A stretch of 64,000 nucleotides of DNA from contig JAJZIR010000001.1 in NCBI GenBank assembly GCA_021810505.1, positions 310,001-374,000 on the forward strand. The letters run 5' to 3'. The stretch comes from a bacterium. GTDB lineage: Bacteria; Deinococcota; Deinococci; Deinococcales; Deinococcaceae. This document shows positions 24,302 through 32,220 of the stretch, piece after piece (the first letter of the stretch is position 1; the number at the start of each line of letters is the position of its first letter). The notes beneath the pieces were generated by a model. That model was given only the letters and a program-made list of their open reading frames with translations. It had not been told where the DNA came from and did not search any database. Made by a program: the position numbers and the translations under genes.

Positions 24302-25963
24302 TTAGAAGCTCCAGTACTGGGGCGAGAAGCGGCCGATGTAGAGGTGGCCCCGAACACCGTGCAAGCCGGTACTGACCTCGTTGAGCGCGTCGGGAACCGG
24401 CATCCACAGCCGGGGTAGGGTCTTGGCAGCGTAGTCCTGGTAGCGGTAGAGCGCCTGCAGCGAGGCCGAGGGGCTGGCGTAGAGGTGGGTCTGGACGGTC
24501 AGCTGGTTCATCTTGGGGTCGTCGTAGCCACCGCGGTTAGAGCCGCCCTGGCTATTGAAGACCTGGTAGTTGCTGGGGTAAGGGTCGGTGCCGTAGAGCC
24601 AGCCCCCGAAGAGCTCGAGCTGCCAGGACTGCAGCTTGCCGAGCTGGGCGATCAGGGTGCCGAAAGGCATCGGCTGTAGGTGGACCGAGATCCCCTCCTT
24701 GGCCGCCGCCGCAGCGATCGCCTCGGCCTCGAGCTGGATGTACTGGCTGCCGACCGCGTAGGCCAGGTTGAGGACCAGGCGCTGGCCACCCTTGACCATC
24801 ACCCCACCCTGCAAGCTCCAGCCCGACGCCTCGAGCAGGCGCTTGCCGGCCCGGGGGTTATAGGGATACGGGACAGTGGACTTGAGGTAGGGACTCAAGT
24901 AGGTCGGGGGCACGTAGGGGACCGGACCGTACTGGGCAACCCCCTGACCGTGCAGGAAAGCCTTGACCATCCCTGGCTGGTTGATCGCCATCTGCAGCGC
25001 TTGGCGCACCGGCAGAGAAGCTAGCTCGGGAGCCTGGCGGTTCTTGAAGTTGGCGTCCATGTAGTACATAGCCCACAGCGGGGTCGACCAGAAACGGAAT
25101 CCGGAGATCTGGCGCTGAGCGTAGAGGTGCGCCGGGAGGTAGCCCACCTGGATCTGGCCGTCGCGCAGCGCGTTGTATTCCGCGTCGGTGCTGGTGAAGT
25201 AGGTTAGGACCAGCCGCTGGTAGTCGGCCCGGTGCCCGGAGTAGGCGGGGTTGGCAGCGAAGATGAAACGCTTGTTCAGCTCGAGGCTTGAGACCTTGAA
25301 GGGCCCGTCCACCGGGCTGCTGCGGAAAAAGCTCTGGCTGTCGCCGCGCGCTTGCAGGTACGCCAACGTCTTGGCCGGATGGCCGGGGTAGCGGTCCCAG
25401 GCCTGCTTGGGCAGCGGGGTGATCAGGCTGAGGCCGTTGAGAATGAACCACTGTGGGTTGTAGCGGCCGTTCAGGGTGATCTCCAGCCGGTAGCGGCTGA
25501 GCTGGCGCGCGCTGACGATATCGTTGGGCACCCCACCGCCGCCCCAGCCGCCAAAGAGGTTGGATTTGCCGGCGGGAATCGAGCGCAGCAGGCGGATATC
25601 GAACAGGACGTCTTTGGCTGTCACCGGCTGTCCGTCCGACCAGCGCCACTTGGGGTTCAGAGTAATGAAGTAGTGCTTGCCGTCAGCCGTCTTGACCGAC
25701 TGGGCCAGGGAGCGGGTGTAGTTGACCTGGACTTTGGAGTTCACGAAGACCAGCGGGCGGTAGAGCAGGCTCTGGACGTAATGGATATTGACCGAAGCGT
25801 AAAACTGGCTGGGCGTGATCGGAAAGAGGTAGGTGATGTTGGTCGCGGCCGGCAGGGCGAAACGGATGGTGGAGCCAGGCTGCGCTGCCAGGCCAGCCGC
25901 CGTCAAGAGCGCGGCGGCAACCAGCAGCCTAGGGCTGAGGCGGAAAAAAGCTGAGCGGGGCAT
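24302..25963 (-). CDS. Extracellular solute-binding protein, family 5 (peptide/nickel type)
   Basis: A 553-residue binding protein of the oligopeptide/dipeptide ABC transporter class. It has a Sec signal peptide (FFRLSPRLLVAAALLTAAGL, ending near AAQ). Family-5 landmarks are WRWSDGQPVTAKDVLFDIRL, RQALQMAINQPGMVKAF and, near the C-terminus, ELFGGWLYGTDPYPSNYQV. It would capture a peptide or similar ligand outside the membrane. No permease or ATPase genes accompany it, so it must work with a transporter encoded elsewhere. I choose the ATG at 25963 because the signal peptide follows immediately and TACAAT sits five bases upstream. The open frame continues upstream to 26386 but is not protein-like. 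It lies between the two copies of the duplicated module. Confidence 0.88.
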   Translation of the reverse strand: MPRSAFFRLSPRLLVAAALLTAAGLAAQPGSTIRFALPAATNITYLFPITPSQFYASVNIHYVQSLLYRPLVFVNSKVQVNYTRSLAQSVKTADGKHYFITLNPKWRWSDGQPVTAKDVLFDIRLLRSIPAGKSNLFGGWGGGGVPNDIVSARQLSRYRLEITLNGRYNPQWFILNGLSLITPLPKQAWDRYPGHPAKTLAYLQARGDSQSFFRSSPVDGPFKVSSLELNKRFIFAANPAYSGHRADYQRLVLTYFTSTDAEYNALRDGQIQVGYLPAHLYAQRQISGFRFWSTPLWAMYYMDANFKNRQAPELASLPVRQALQMAINQPGMVKAFLHGQGVAQYGPVPYVPPTYLSPYLKSTVPYPYNPRAGKRLLEASGWSLQGGVMVKGGQRLVLNLAYAVGSQYIQLEAEAIAAAAAKEGISVHLQPMPFGTLIAQLGKLQSWQLELFGGWLYGTDPYPSNYQVFNSQGGSNRGGYDDPKMNQLTVQTHLYASPSASLQALYRYQDYAAKTLPRLWMPVPDALNEVSTGLHGVRGHLYIGRFSPQYWSF

Positions 25964-25968
25964 GGCGC

Positions 25969-25974
25969 ATTGTA
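25969..25974 (-). promoter_or_regulatory. -10 element TACAAT, leaderless transcript
   Basis: TACAAT on the minus strand lies five bases before the ATG of the binding-protein gene, so the mRNA would begin at or next to the start codon. Confidence 0.5.
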
Positions 25975-26457
25975 ACAGGGGAACTCGGCGGCGGCTCCGC
26001 GAGCAGCTATACAGGTCCCTCGGCAGCGCGAGCCCGCGGGCAGCGGAGTGCGACGAACCCCAGCTGCCACAGAGCGCCCTACCGGAGAAGGGCTTCCGCG
26101 CGTCCAACTCGGGGTCGGCGCAGGGACTTTTTCTGATTGATAAGGAACTGTCCCTGGATAGGTCAGGTGACGTCCCCTGAAACCAGCCTCCGGGGGCGCT
26201 GCTGGCTGGCTGAACTAGGGAGCCTGAACCATACCCTCTCTCGGGGAAGAGACAGGGGTTCCCCTTTCCTGTTGGTTGGGTACGCGCCCTTCCCCGGCAC
26301 CCCCTACCTGGTTCCGGAGTTCTAGATCCCACCCAGGTACCTACCTTTTTGTCTATCCGTCTTCGCTTAGGTGGGCGCCCTTCCACCCAGGCCTGCCGGC
26401 TCAGGGCGCGCCGTAGCTCTTCAGTCCACCCAACCAGAGGCCTCGAGGCTTTCTTTT
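25975..26457. other. Intergenic stretch without recognisable features
   Basis: I find no gene, RNA or convincing hairpin between the binding-protein start and the left end of repeat copy B. The open frames here have no ribosome sites and are not protein-like. Confidence 0.5.
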
Positions 26458-26562
26458 AGGTAAGGACAGGATGGAAAAGCAGCTCTCACCCACAACGACT
26501 CGATCGCGCTAGCTTCCGCCTGGAAGTATATCTCTTGGGGAAGATCTCGGCCACTTTGTAGC
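26458..26562. repeat. Dispersed repeat, copy B, left half
   Basis: It matches 21238-21346 base for base with scattered changes (shared blocks include AAGCAGCTCTC, GCTAGCTTCCGC and GGGGAAGATCTC). It ends just before the AT-rich promoter of the DUF3800 gene and probably belongs to that gene's upstream region. Confidence 0.8.
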
Positions 26563-26597
26563 AATTTTAGAAAATAAGTTTAGAATTTAGATTAAAT

Positions 26598-27335
26598 ATG
26601 AAAGTGCTCTTTCTCGACGAATCTGGCGATCACAACCTATCTTCGGTCGATCCACAGTATCCAGTGTTTGTTTTAGGCGGCATCATCGTCGATCAAGATT
26701 ACGCCGATGGTGAACTCTTAGAGCGCGTCGATGCTTTCAAAAACGCATGGTTTGGCCGTACAGACATCATCCTACATACAGCCGACATAACTCGGCAGCG
26801 CAGAGGTTTTGAATCCCTACGAGATTTACCGACTCGGCAGCGCTTTCATGCCGCCCTCAACGCCCTGATGCGCGATCTAAAGTACACCGCTTTGGTCTGC
26901 GCAGTCCGCAAGGACGAGCACTTCAGCCGTTATGGCGCTAACGCGCTGGACCCCTACGCACTGAGCTTGCGCGTGTTAGTCGAACGATTCTACTTTGAGA
27001 TCGACCGCAGTGACCATCAAGGCGTGATCGTGGCAGAAAGTCGAGACCAGATACTGGACTACAATCTGAAACAAGAATGGGAGAGTTTAAAGGTAAAAGG
27101 CACCGAGTACCTGGCAGCTAGCCAGCTGACAGCGCGCATCACCGATCTTTCGCTGCAACACAAGCGAGCTAATCTTGTGGGCTTGCAGATAGCCGACTTG
27201 ATCGTCACACCCGCGGGGCGCCACGTGCTTGAAAAACCCGCACGCGAAGACTGGGAGATCATCCAAGGTAAGTTGCGTCGCGGGAAAGGTGGGCAAGTGC
27301 TTGGGTACGGCCTCGTAGTACTCCCAAAGCAGTAG
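26598..27335 (+). CDS. DUF3800 domain protein
   Basis: A 245-residue protein of the DUF3800 family, which has an RNase H-like fold and is often found in mobile and defence loci. The hallmark acidic positions are visible: VLFLDESGDHN at the N-terminus, an internal glutamate (VIVAESRDQ) and the C-terminal LQIADLIVTPAGRHV. The biochemical role is not established. The ATG follows an AT-rich segment (TAGAAT and TAGATT within 20 bases) suitable for a -10 element; no strong ribosome site is seen. GC content is clearly lower than in the surrounding genes, consistent with acquisition. It is flanked by the two halves of a repeat that is continuous at 21238-21475, where the gene has been lost. Confidence 0.85.
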   Translation: MKVLFLDESGDHNLSSVDPQYPVFVLGGIIVDQDYADGELLERVDAFKNAWFGRTDIILHTADITRQRRGFESLRDLPTRQRFHAALNALMRDLKYTALVCAVRKDEHFSRYGANALDPYALSLRVLVERFYFEIDRSDHQGVIVAESRDQILDYNLKQEWESLKVKGTEYLAASQLTARITDLSLQHKRANLVGLQIADLIVTPAGRHVLEKPAREDWEIIQGKLRRGKGGQVLGYGLVVLPKQ

Positions 27336-27408
27336 GCCGGCCCCCGCTACGCAGTGACCAGCCCGCAAGATCATTTTGCCACCCACCATTGTCAGATGTC
27401 AATACCTT
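27313..27408. repeat. Dispersed repeat, copy B, right half
   Basis: It matches 21349-21475, starts within the last codons of the DUF3800 gene (CTCGTAGTACTCCCAAAGC) and ends at CAATACCTTTT, where it joins abruptly to the interior of the second GloVer gene. Confidence 0.8.
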
Positions 27409-27972
27409 TTGAGCAGCCCAAGCTTGAGCGGGACCGTGCAGCTGGGCTACCGAGTCAGCGAGGGAGGGGCCGCGCTCCCTAGCTCGGGTTTCAGCTTCAG
27501 CCCTAGCAGCGTGGCCCTCTCCGCTGGGAAGGCCTCACTGGTTCCCTTGATCGTAAAGACTCCTTCCAACTTGGCCGGCCACGATCAGGTGCAGATGACC
27601 GCTAGCTTATCGGGGGTGAGCGCTTCAGCGACCTTCCCCCTCACGGTGACCGGGGAACAGGTGCTCTACAGCTTCGGGGGCGGGAGTGACGGCGCTTACC
27701 CCCACGCTTCCCTGATCTTTGGCAGCAAGGGGGAGCTGTACGGGACGACGGAGTTTGGCGGCGCTTCTGGCCTCGGCACCGTCTTTCAGCTCTCACCCCC
27801 GACCTCCTCTGGGGGTAACTGGACCGAGACGGTGCTGCACAACTTCGGGAGTGGGAGTGACGGCGCTGAGCCCTTTGCTGCCCTGATCCTCGGCAGCAAG
27901 GGGGAGCTGTACGGGACGACGGAGGAAGGTGGCGCTTCTGGTAAAGGCACCGTCTTCAAGATCGTTCTCTGA
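27409..27972 (+). pseudogene. 5'-truncated GloVer-repeat protein (second module copy)
   Basis: It is nearly identical to the lipoprotein gene at 21725-23323 from its Ig-like domain onward (SGTVQLGYRVSEGG) but keeps only two of seven GloVer repeats before the same GTVFKIVL ending. Sequence corresponding to 21476-21892 of the first copy is missing, which removes the signal peptide, lipobox and natural promoter. An open frame from a TTG at 27376 exists, but its first residues come from the repeat. Without a signal it should not reach the surface. Similarity to the first copy continues about 70 bp past the stop. Confidence 0.8.
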
Positions 27973-28180
27973 CCCAGTTAGATATTCGTAGAGGGTAGAG
28001 GATTCGGATAGAGCGGCCAGAAACGTGGGTTGGCGTCGAGTGCACAGGGACTCCCGGGGTCAGGGATCGGGAACCGGATCGCCGGGGAGCTCCTGCGGGG
28101 AACTAGATCCAGGCCGGTGACCGTCCAGGCCAGTCCAGGCAACGAAGGGGCCGGAGCGAGGGGTTCTGGGTATCGCTGGA

Positions 28181-28332
28181 CTTTACTCCCCCACCCGCGG
28201 GGCAGCCACGTCCCAGGGGCAGTTGCGCGAATTATTCACCGCCTTTCCCCCCCCACCCGCGGGGTAGCCACACCCACCTGCACCCGGGCTTCCCGCCGCG
28301 CCCGGCTGTCCCCAGCGGCGGGTCTTAGCAGC
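28181..28332. CRISPR. Minimal, degenerate type I-E-like CRISPR array
   Basis: Repeat 1 (28181-28209, 29 nt) and repeat 2 (28242-28271, 30 nt with one extra C) share the core CCCCCACCCGCGGGG and a YAGCCAC end, as in type I-E repeats. The spacer between them is 32 nt (28210-28241). A further 32 nt downstream, at 28304-28332, is a degraded copy (TCCCCAGCGGCGGG, then TAGC) exactly where a third repeat would begin. No cas gene is in the window and no leader is recognisable. It could be an orphan relic, or chance GC palindromes. The rest of 27973-28356 shows nothing else. Confidence 0.45.
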
Positions 28333-28356
28333 GGGTCTTATCGGGCGAGCGCCAGC

Positions 28357-30135
28357 TCAGCTGCTAGGGCGCCGCAGGCTGAGCCAGCCGGGCTCGGGCT
28401 GGACCTCTTCTTCCAGGAGCTTGCGGCGGGCCTCTAAGATCTCCGAGCGGCCCAGGTAGCCGATCGGCCGCCCAGGGGCGTTGCGCTCCACCACCGGCAA
28501 GCGCCCGACATGCTGCGCGATCATCTTGAAGATGGCCTGCCTGAGGGTCTCGTCGGGATAAGCGACCACTGGGGGGTGCGCCAGCTCGGCCAGCGGGCGC
28601 TCTCCCCTGCCCTCGCCCACCGCCTGCTCCAACTCTTTCCTGGTGGTCACCCCGATCAGCTCCTGCTCGGCCGACAGGACCAGCAGGCCGGCCCTGGGGT
28701 GAGGGCGCTGGCGCAGAGCGCTCAGCACCTCGGCGATAGGGGTGGCGGCTTCGGCGGCCGGAAAGTCTTTGGCCATCACATCGGCCACCTGCGCAGCGCC
28801 CATGATGTCCACCTCGTAGTCGCTGGCGACCCGCCGCCCTCTGCGGATCAGCTTTTCGGTCATCACCGAGTTCGGCAGCCAGCGCACCGCCACCAGGTTG
28901 GCCACCACCGCGACCAGCATCACCGGGAGCACCGCGCGGTAGTCCTGGGTGATCTCGAAGGCGAAGATGATGAAGGTGAAGCTGGCTCGCGAGGCCGCAC
29001 CGAAGACGGCGCCCAGAGCGGCCAGCGCGAAGGCGTTGGGGTCGGCGCCGAGGGCGGGGAAGATCAGCCGCACCAGTTCTCCGTAGACCGCCCCCAGGGC
29101 GGCGCTGGACATGAACAGCGGGGCCAGCAGACCCCCGGAAGTCCCCGAAGCCAAGGAGACCACCAGCGCCGCCGCCTTGGCGACCATCACCGCCACCAGC
29201 AAGGTCAGCGGGAGGCTGCCGTTCAGGATCGCGTTGATGGTGTCGTAGCCCACCCCGAGGACCCGGGGGACGAAGTAGGCGATGACGCCCAAGCCCAGGC
29301 CACCGATGGCCGGGAGCAGGATGGGCGAGATCCGGATGGATTCGAAGCGGTCCTCGGCCCAGAACAGCAGGCGAGTAAAGCCCACCGCCGCCAAGCCGCA
29401 GATCAGTCCCAGCAGCAGGTAGGCGGGCATGGCCTGGGGCAGGCCGAAGTGCACCGAGGTGACGTGGAAGAGCGGTCCCCTGTGGAACAGGGCCGCCGAC
29501 AGGCTGGTGGCCACCGTGGAGGCGATGACCAAGGGGATGAACGAGCGGGACTTGAACTCGAACAGCAGCAGCTCGATGGCCAAGACCACCCCGGCCAGCG
29601 GCGTGTTGAAGGTGGCGGCCATGCCGGCAGCGGCCCCGCAGGCCAGCAAAACCTTGCGCTCCGCGGCCGTGACCGAGACCAGCTGGCCCAGCAGCGAGCC
29701 CACGGCGCCGCCGGTCTGGATGATCGGCCCCTCGGCGCCGAAGGGGCCGCCGGTGCCGATGGCGATGGCGGTGGCGAGCGGCTTGTAGACGGCTACCTTC
29801 GGATCGATACGGCTCTTGTTGATCAAAACCGCTTCCATGGCCTCGGGAATCCCGTGGCCGCGGATCTTGGGCGTGCCGTACTGGGCCATCAGGCCCACCA
29901 CCAAACCGCCCAGGGCCGGTACGATCAGCACCCAGAGGCCCAAGTGATTGAGCTGCACCGGGGGGAGAGACCAGGCTACCCTACCGAAGAAGACCAGGTT
30001 CTCGGCCAGGCCGATCAGCCGCAGCAGCACGAAGGCCAGGACCCCCCCGGCCAGGCCGATCAGCGCCGCCAGCACCGACATCAGCAGCAGGCGGTAGGCG
30101 GTGTAGCTCTCTTCGGGTCCCACGGGCGTACGCAC
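28357..30135 (-). CDS. ClC-type chloride channel/proton-chloride exchanger with CBS domains
   Basis: A 592-residue ClC protein with about eleven hydrophobic segments. The anion-pathway signatures are present as GHGIPEAME, GPFGAEGPIIQTG and GTSGGLLAPLF. The glutamate of the second motif, which acts as gate and proton acceptor in exchangers, is conserved, which favours Cl-/H+ antiport. Two C-terminal CBS domains (from about residue 440; DVMAKDFPAAEAATPIAEVL, then HPPVVAYPDETLRQAIFKMI) probably sense nucleotides. The GTG start at 30135 is supported by TAGGCT six bases upstream. It could serve acid resistance or anion homeostasis; no neighbour specifies this. Confidence 0.92.
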   Translation of the reverse strand: MRTPVGPEESYTAYRLLLMSVLAALIGLAGGVLAFVLLRLIGLAENLVFFGRVAWSLPPVQLNHLGLWVLIVPALGGLVVGLMAQYGTPKIRGHGIPEAMEAVLINKSRIDPKVAVYKPLATAIAIGTGGPFGAEGPIIQTGGAVGSLLGQLVSVTAAERKVLLACGAAAGMAATFNTPLAGVVLAIELLLFEFKSRSFIPLVIASTVATSLSAALFHRGPLFHVTSVHFGLPQAMPAYLLLGLICGLAAVGFTRLLFWAEDRFESIRISPILLPAIGGLGLGVIAYFVPRVLGVGYDTINAILNGSLPLTLLVAVMVAKAAALVVSLASGTSGGLLAPLFMSSAALGAVYGELVRLIFPALGADPNAFALAALGAVFGAASRASFTFIIFAFEITQDYRAVLPVMLVAVVANLVAVRWLPNSVMTEKLIRRGRRVASDYEVDIMGAAQVADVMAKDFPAAEAATPIAEVLSALRQRPHPRAGLLVLSAEQELIGVTTRKELEQAVGEGRGERPLAELAHPPVVAYPDETLRQAIFKMIAQHVGRLPVVERNAPGRPIGYLGRSEILEARRKLLEEEVQPEPGWLSLRRPSS

Positions 30136-30141
30136 CCAGGA

Positions 30142-30147
30142 AGCCTA
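30142..30147 (-). promoter_or_regulatory. -10 element TAGGCT, leaderless transcript for the ClC gene
   Basis: TAGGCT lies exactly six bases before the GTG at 30135, the same spacing as at several other genes in this window. Confidence 0.5.
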
Positions 30148-30183
30148 CCACCGGAGCCGGAGCTGGGTGCCGACAAGGCCGTG

Positions 30184-30948
30184 TCAGAAGCGCACCACCC
30201 GGACCGAAGGAGGGGTGTCTAAGTCCTCCGAGGACTGGAAGCGCAGCTCCAAGTACTCGCCGCACTCCAAGGCGTCGATCATGGCGAAGCGGTGCTGGCG
30301 GTCCATCCGGATCCCCCCCGGCATCAGGTTGTGGCCGTAGACGCCGAAGTTCCAGCCGCACTCGGCGACCAACTCGGGGCGGGCCAGGAACCACTGCCGC
30401 GGGTCTTGGTCGGCATAGAAGAAGTCGTCGTACTGGCTCATGCTGGGCAGGGGCCCCACGTGGGCGAAGTGGGTGCGCCCGATCACCACCTCCCTGGCAA
30501 AGCCCAGGAACCAGGCCCGCAGCTCGGGGTCCAAGGGAGTCCCCCCGGCGGAGGGATCGAATTCGCGGTGTTGGAGGTGGGCGCCGGACTTGAGGCGGTG
30601 GCGGTGCGACAGCGCCGACTCGTCATGGTTGCCGAGCAGGATCTTGAGGTGGCCCCCGCTGCGGAAGCTGAATTCCCGCAGCTTGCGCAGGGCGTAGGCC
30701 TGGTTGTCGGCGGCGGCCTTGAGGTGCTCTTTGTTCTGGTCGTCGAAGGGGCGGTAGCCCGATATCCGGGCGTAGTCTTCGGGGGTCTTGGGGTGCACCA
30801 AGTCCCCCATCAGCAGGACCAAACTGGAGCCGGACAGCAGGCGGACGCTGGGGTTGCCGTCCTCGTCGCTCAGACCCGCCGACTGCAGGGCGCGCCAGAA
30901 GGCCGGCCAGTTGGCGTGGACGTCCCCGACTGCGATCACCCGGAGCAT
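30184..30948 (-). CDS. Calcineurin-like metallophosphoesterase
   Basis: A 254-residue cytoplasmic phosphoesterase. All metal-binding blocks are visible in order: GDVHAN (residues 8-13), LMGDLVHP, LLGNHDES, a histidine block (THFAHVGPLP) and VYGHNLMPGG. The family hydrolyses phosphomono- or diesters with two divalent metals; the substrate cannot be told. It starts 12 bases after the stop of the gene at 30961-31488 and is probably co-transcribed with it. It converges on nothing; the ClC gene downstream runs in the same direction with its own promoter. Confidence 0.88.
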   Translation of the reverse strand: MLRVIAVGDVHANWPAFWRALQSAGLSDEDGNPSVRLLSGSSLVLLMGDLVHPKTPEDYARISGYRPFDDQNKEHLKAAADNQAYALRKLREFSFRSGGHLKILLGNHDESALSHRHRLKSGAHLQHREFDPSAGGTPLDPELRAWFLGFAREVVIGRTHFAHVGPLPSMSQYDDFFYADQDPRQWFLARPELVAECGWNFGVYGHNLMPGGIRMDRQHRFAMIDALECGEYLELRFQSSEDLDTPPSVRVVRF

Positions 30949-30960
30949 GCCGCCCGCCGC

Positions 30961-31488
30961 TCAGGGGATCCGGTCGCGCAGCAGGCCGCGCAGTTCGCTG
31001 TAGAGCTGCCGGCTCTCCTCCAAGGAGTCGCCGTAGCCGCGGTGGCGCAGGGTGATCCTGGCCGCCTCCAAGCCGAGGCCGGCCTGCCGGAGCTGCTCCA
31101 GCAGGCGGTCGATGTGCTGGCGAGCGGTCTCGGAGAGGTCGGGCTCTGACCTGGGCAGCTCCATCACCAGCCCGAACAGGCTCAGGCTGTAGGCCAGAGC
31201 GCCCTCCACCGCCTGCTCCAGGTCGGGCGCGTCGCAGAGGGCCTCGCGCGCGGCGCCAGCCAGCTCCAGGCGGCACCACACCACCACCCGCTCGGGAGCG
31301 GCCGGCAGCGAGCCCTCCTGGCGCAGGGACAGAGACCAACCGGCCGGGCCGAGCAGGACGCTGAGCTGCTCGGCCAACCAGGCCGCGCTCACCCGGTAGC
31401 CTCCAGCCGGCCGGGCTCGCAGATAGGGCGGAACCAAGCCGGCCTGCAACTCGGCCAGCACCGCTTCCAAAGCGGAGGGAGCCTCCAT
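30961..31488 (-). CDS. Conserved hypothetical protein
   Basis: A 175-residue cytoplasmic protein I do not recognise. It has no signal peptide or membrane segment. The composition is Leu-, Ala- and Glu-rich, with a helical C-terminus (RQHIDRLLEQLRQAGLGLEA). The ATG at 31488 is chosen because TATACT lies exactly six bases upstream, matching the leaderless promoters elsewhere here. The frame stays open further upstream to 32058, but that is the antisense shadow of ispD. It diverges from the ispD leader ORF and heads a two-gene operon with the metallophosphoesterase. Confidence 0.65.
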   Translation of the reverse strand: MEAPSALEAVLAELQAGLVPPYLRARPAGGYRVSAAWLAEQLSVLLGPAGWSLSLRQEGSLPAAPERVVVWCRLELAGAAREALCDAPDLEQAVEGALAYSLSLFGLVMELPRSEPDLSETARQHIDRLLEQLRQAGLGLEAARITLRHRGYGDSLEESRQLYSELRGLLRDRIP

Positions 31489-31494
31489 GCGACC

Positions 31495-31500
31495 AGTATA
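31495..31500 (-). promoter_or_regulatory. -10 element TATACT, leaderless
   Basis: TATACT is six bases before the ATG at 31488. Nine bases away, the opposite strand carries TATGAT for the ispD transcript, so the two promoters are back to back. Confidence 0.6.
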
Positions 31501-31509
31501 GGAGGCGGG

Positions 31510-31515
31510 TATGAT
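31510..31515 (+). promoter_or_regulatory. -10 element TATGAT upstream of the ispD leader ORF
   Basis: TATGAT lies seven bases before the ATG at 31523, implying a transcript that begins at or near the leader ORF start. Confidence 0.55.
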
Positions 31516-31522
31516 GCGGGCG

Positions 31523-31585
31523 ATGCCGAGCAGCGCTCCTGTCCCTCCCCCAGGGGAATTCCGTCCCGGGCAGAGGGCTCGGTGA
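31523..31585 (+). CDS. 20-codon leaderless leader ORF overlapping ispD
   Basis: ATG at 31523 opens a 20-residue frame (MPSSAPVPPPGEFRPGQRAR) whose TGA at 31583-31585 overlaps the GTG of ispD as GTGA. With TATGAT seven bases before the ATG, ribosomes would load on the leaderless end, translate this proline-rich peptide and re-initiate at ispD, which has no good ribosome site of its own. Polyproline (PVPPP) could slow ribosomes. Protein function is unlikely. Confidence 0.5.
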   Translation: MPSSAPVPPPGEFRPGQRAR

Positions 31586-32220
31586 AGCTGGCCGCCCTGC
31601 TGCCAGCCGCCGGGGAGGGGCAGCGGTTGGGCTTGGGCCCCAAGGCGCTGCTGCGGCTGGGCGGCGAGACCCTGATCGAGCGGGCGGTGCGCCAGCTCTC
31701 GCCGCTGGTGGACCAGGTCTTGGTCGGCTTGCCCCCGGGCTGCCCCCCACCCCCCGGAGCCGCCGGCCGGCCCGGGGGGAAAACCCGCCAGGAGACGGTC
31801 CTCGCCTTGCTGGAAGCCTGCGACGCCGACCTGGTCCTGATCCACGACGCCGCCCGGCCCTTCCTGCGGTCCGGTCTGGCCAGCGCGGTGCTGGCCGCGG
31901 CTGGGCCGGGCGGCTTCGCCACCGCCGCCCTGCCCAGCCCAGACACCCTGGTGGAGGTCGCGGGCGGCAGCTACCGCCCGCTCGACCGCAGCCGGGTGCA
32001 GCGGATCCAGACCCCCCAGGCCGGCTGGCGGGAGCCGCTGCTGCGCTGGCACCGGCAAGCGGCCAGCGCCGGCCTGGAGTTCACCGACGACGCCGGCCTA
32101 GCAGCCGCCTTCGGGCAGCCGGTCAGCTTGGTTCCGGGCGACCCCTGGCTGTTCAAAATCACCACCCCCAGCGATTGGGCCATGGCGCAGGCCTTGCTGA
32201 GCGCCTGGGAGGAGCGGTGA
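31582..32220 (+). CDS. ispD: 2-C-methyl-D-erythritol 4-phosphate cytidylyltransferase
   Basis: The third enzyme of the MEP isoprenoid pathway: it joins CTP and MEP to give CDP-ME in the cytoplasm. The nucleotide-binding start LLPAAGEGQRLGLGPKALL, the conserved LVLIHDAARPF and the QTPQAGWR motif are all visible. At 212 residues it is slightly short for the family (about 230). The GTG start at 31582 places the family motif right at the N-terminus, as usual. The stop overlaps ispE as GTGA, so the two enzymes are coupled; ispF is not nearby. Confidence 0.93.
   Translation: MKLAALLPAAGEGQRLGLGPKALLRLGGETLIERAVRQLSPLVDQVLVGLPPGCPPPPGAAGRPGGKTRQETVLALLEACDADLVLIHDAARPFLRSGLASAVLAAAGPGGFATAALPSPDTLVEVAGGSYRPLDRSRVQRIQTPQAGWREPLLRWHRQAASAGLEFTDDAGLAAAFGQPVSLVPGDPWLFKITTPSDWAMAQALLSAWEER

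Noticed and set aside
28510-30222. 570-codon plus-strand open frame opposite the ClC gene
   Set aside because: Its composition is Gln/His/Gly/Asp-rich with no domain; the ClC protein on the other strand is unambiguous.
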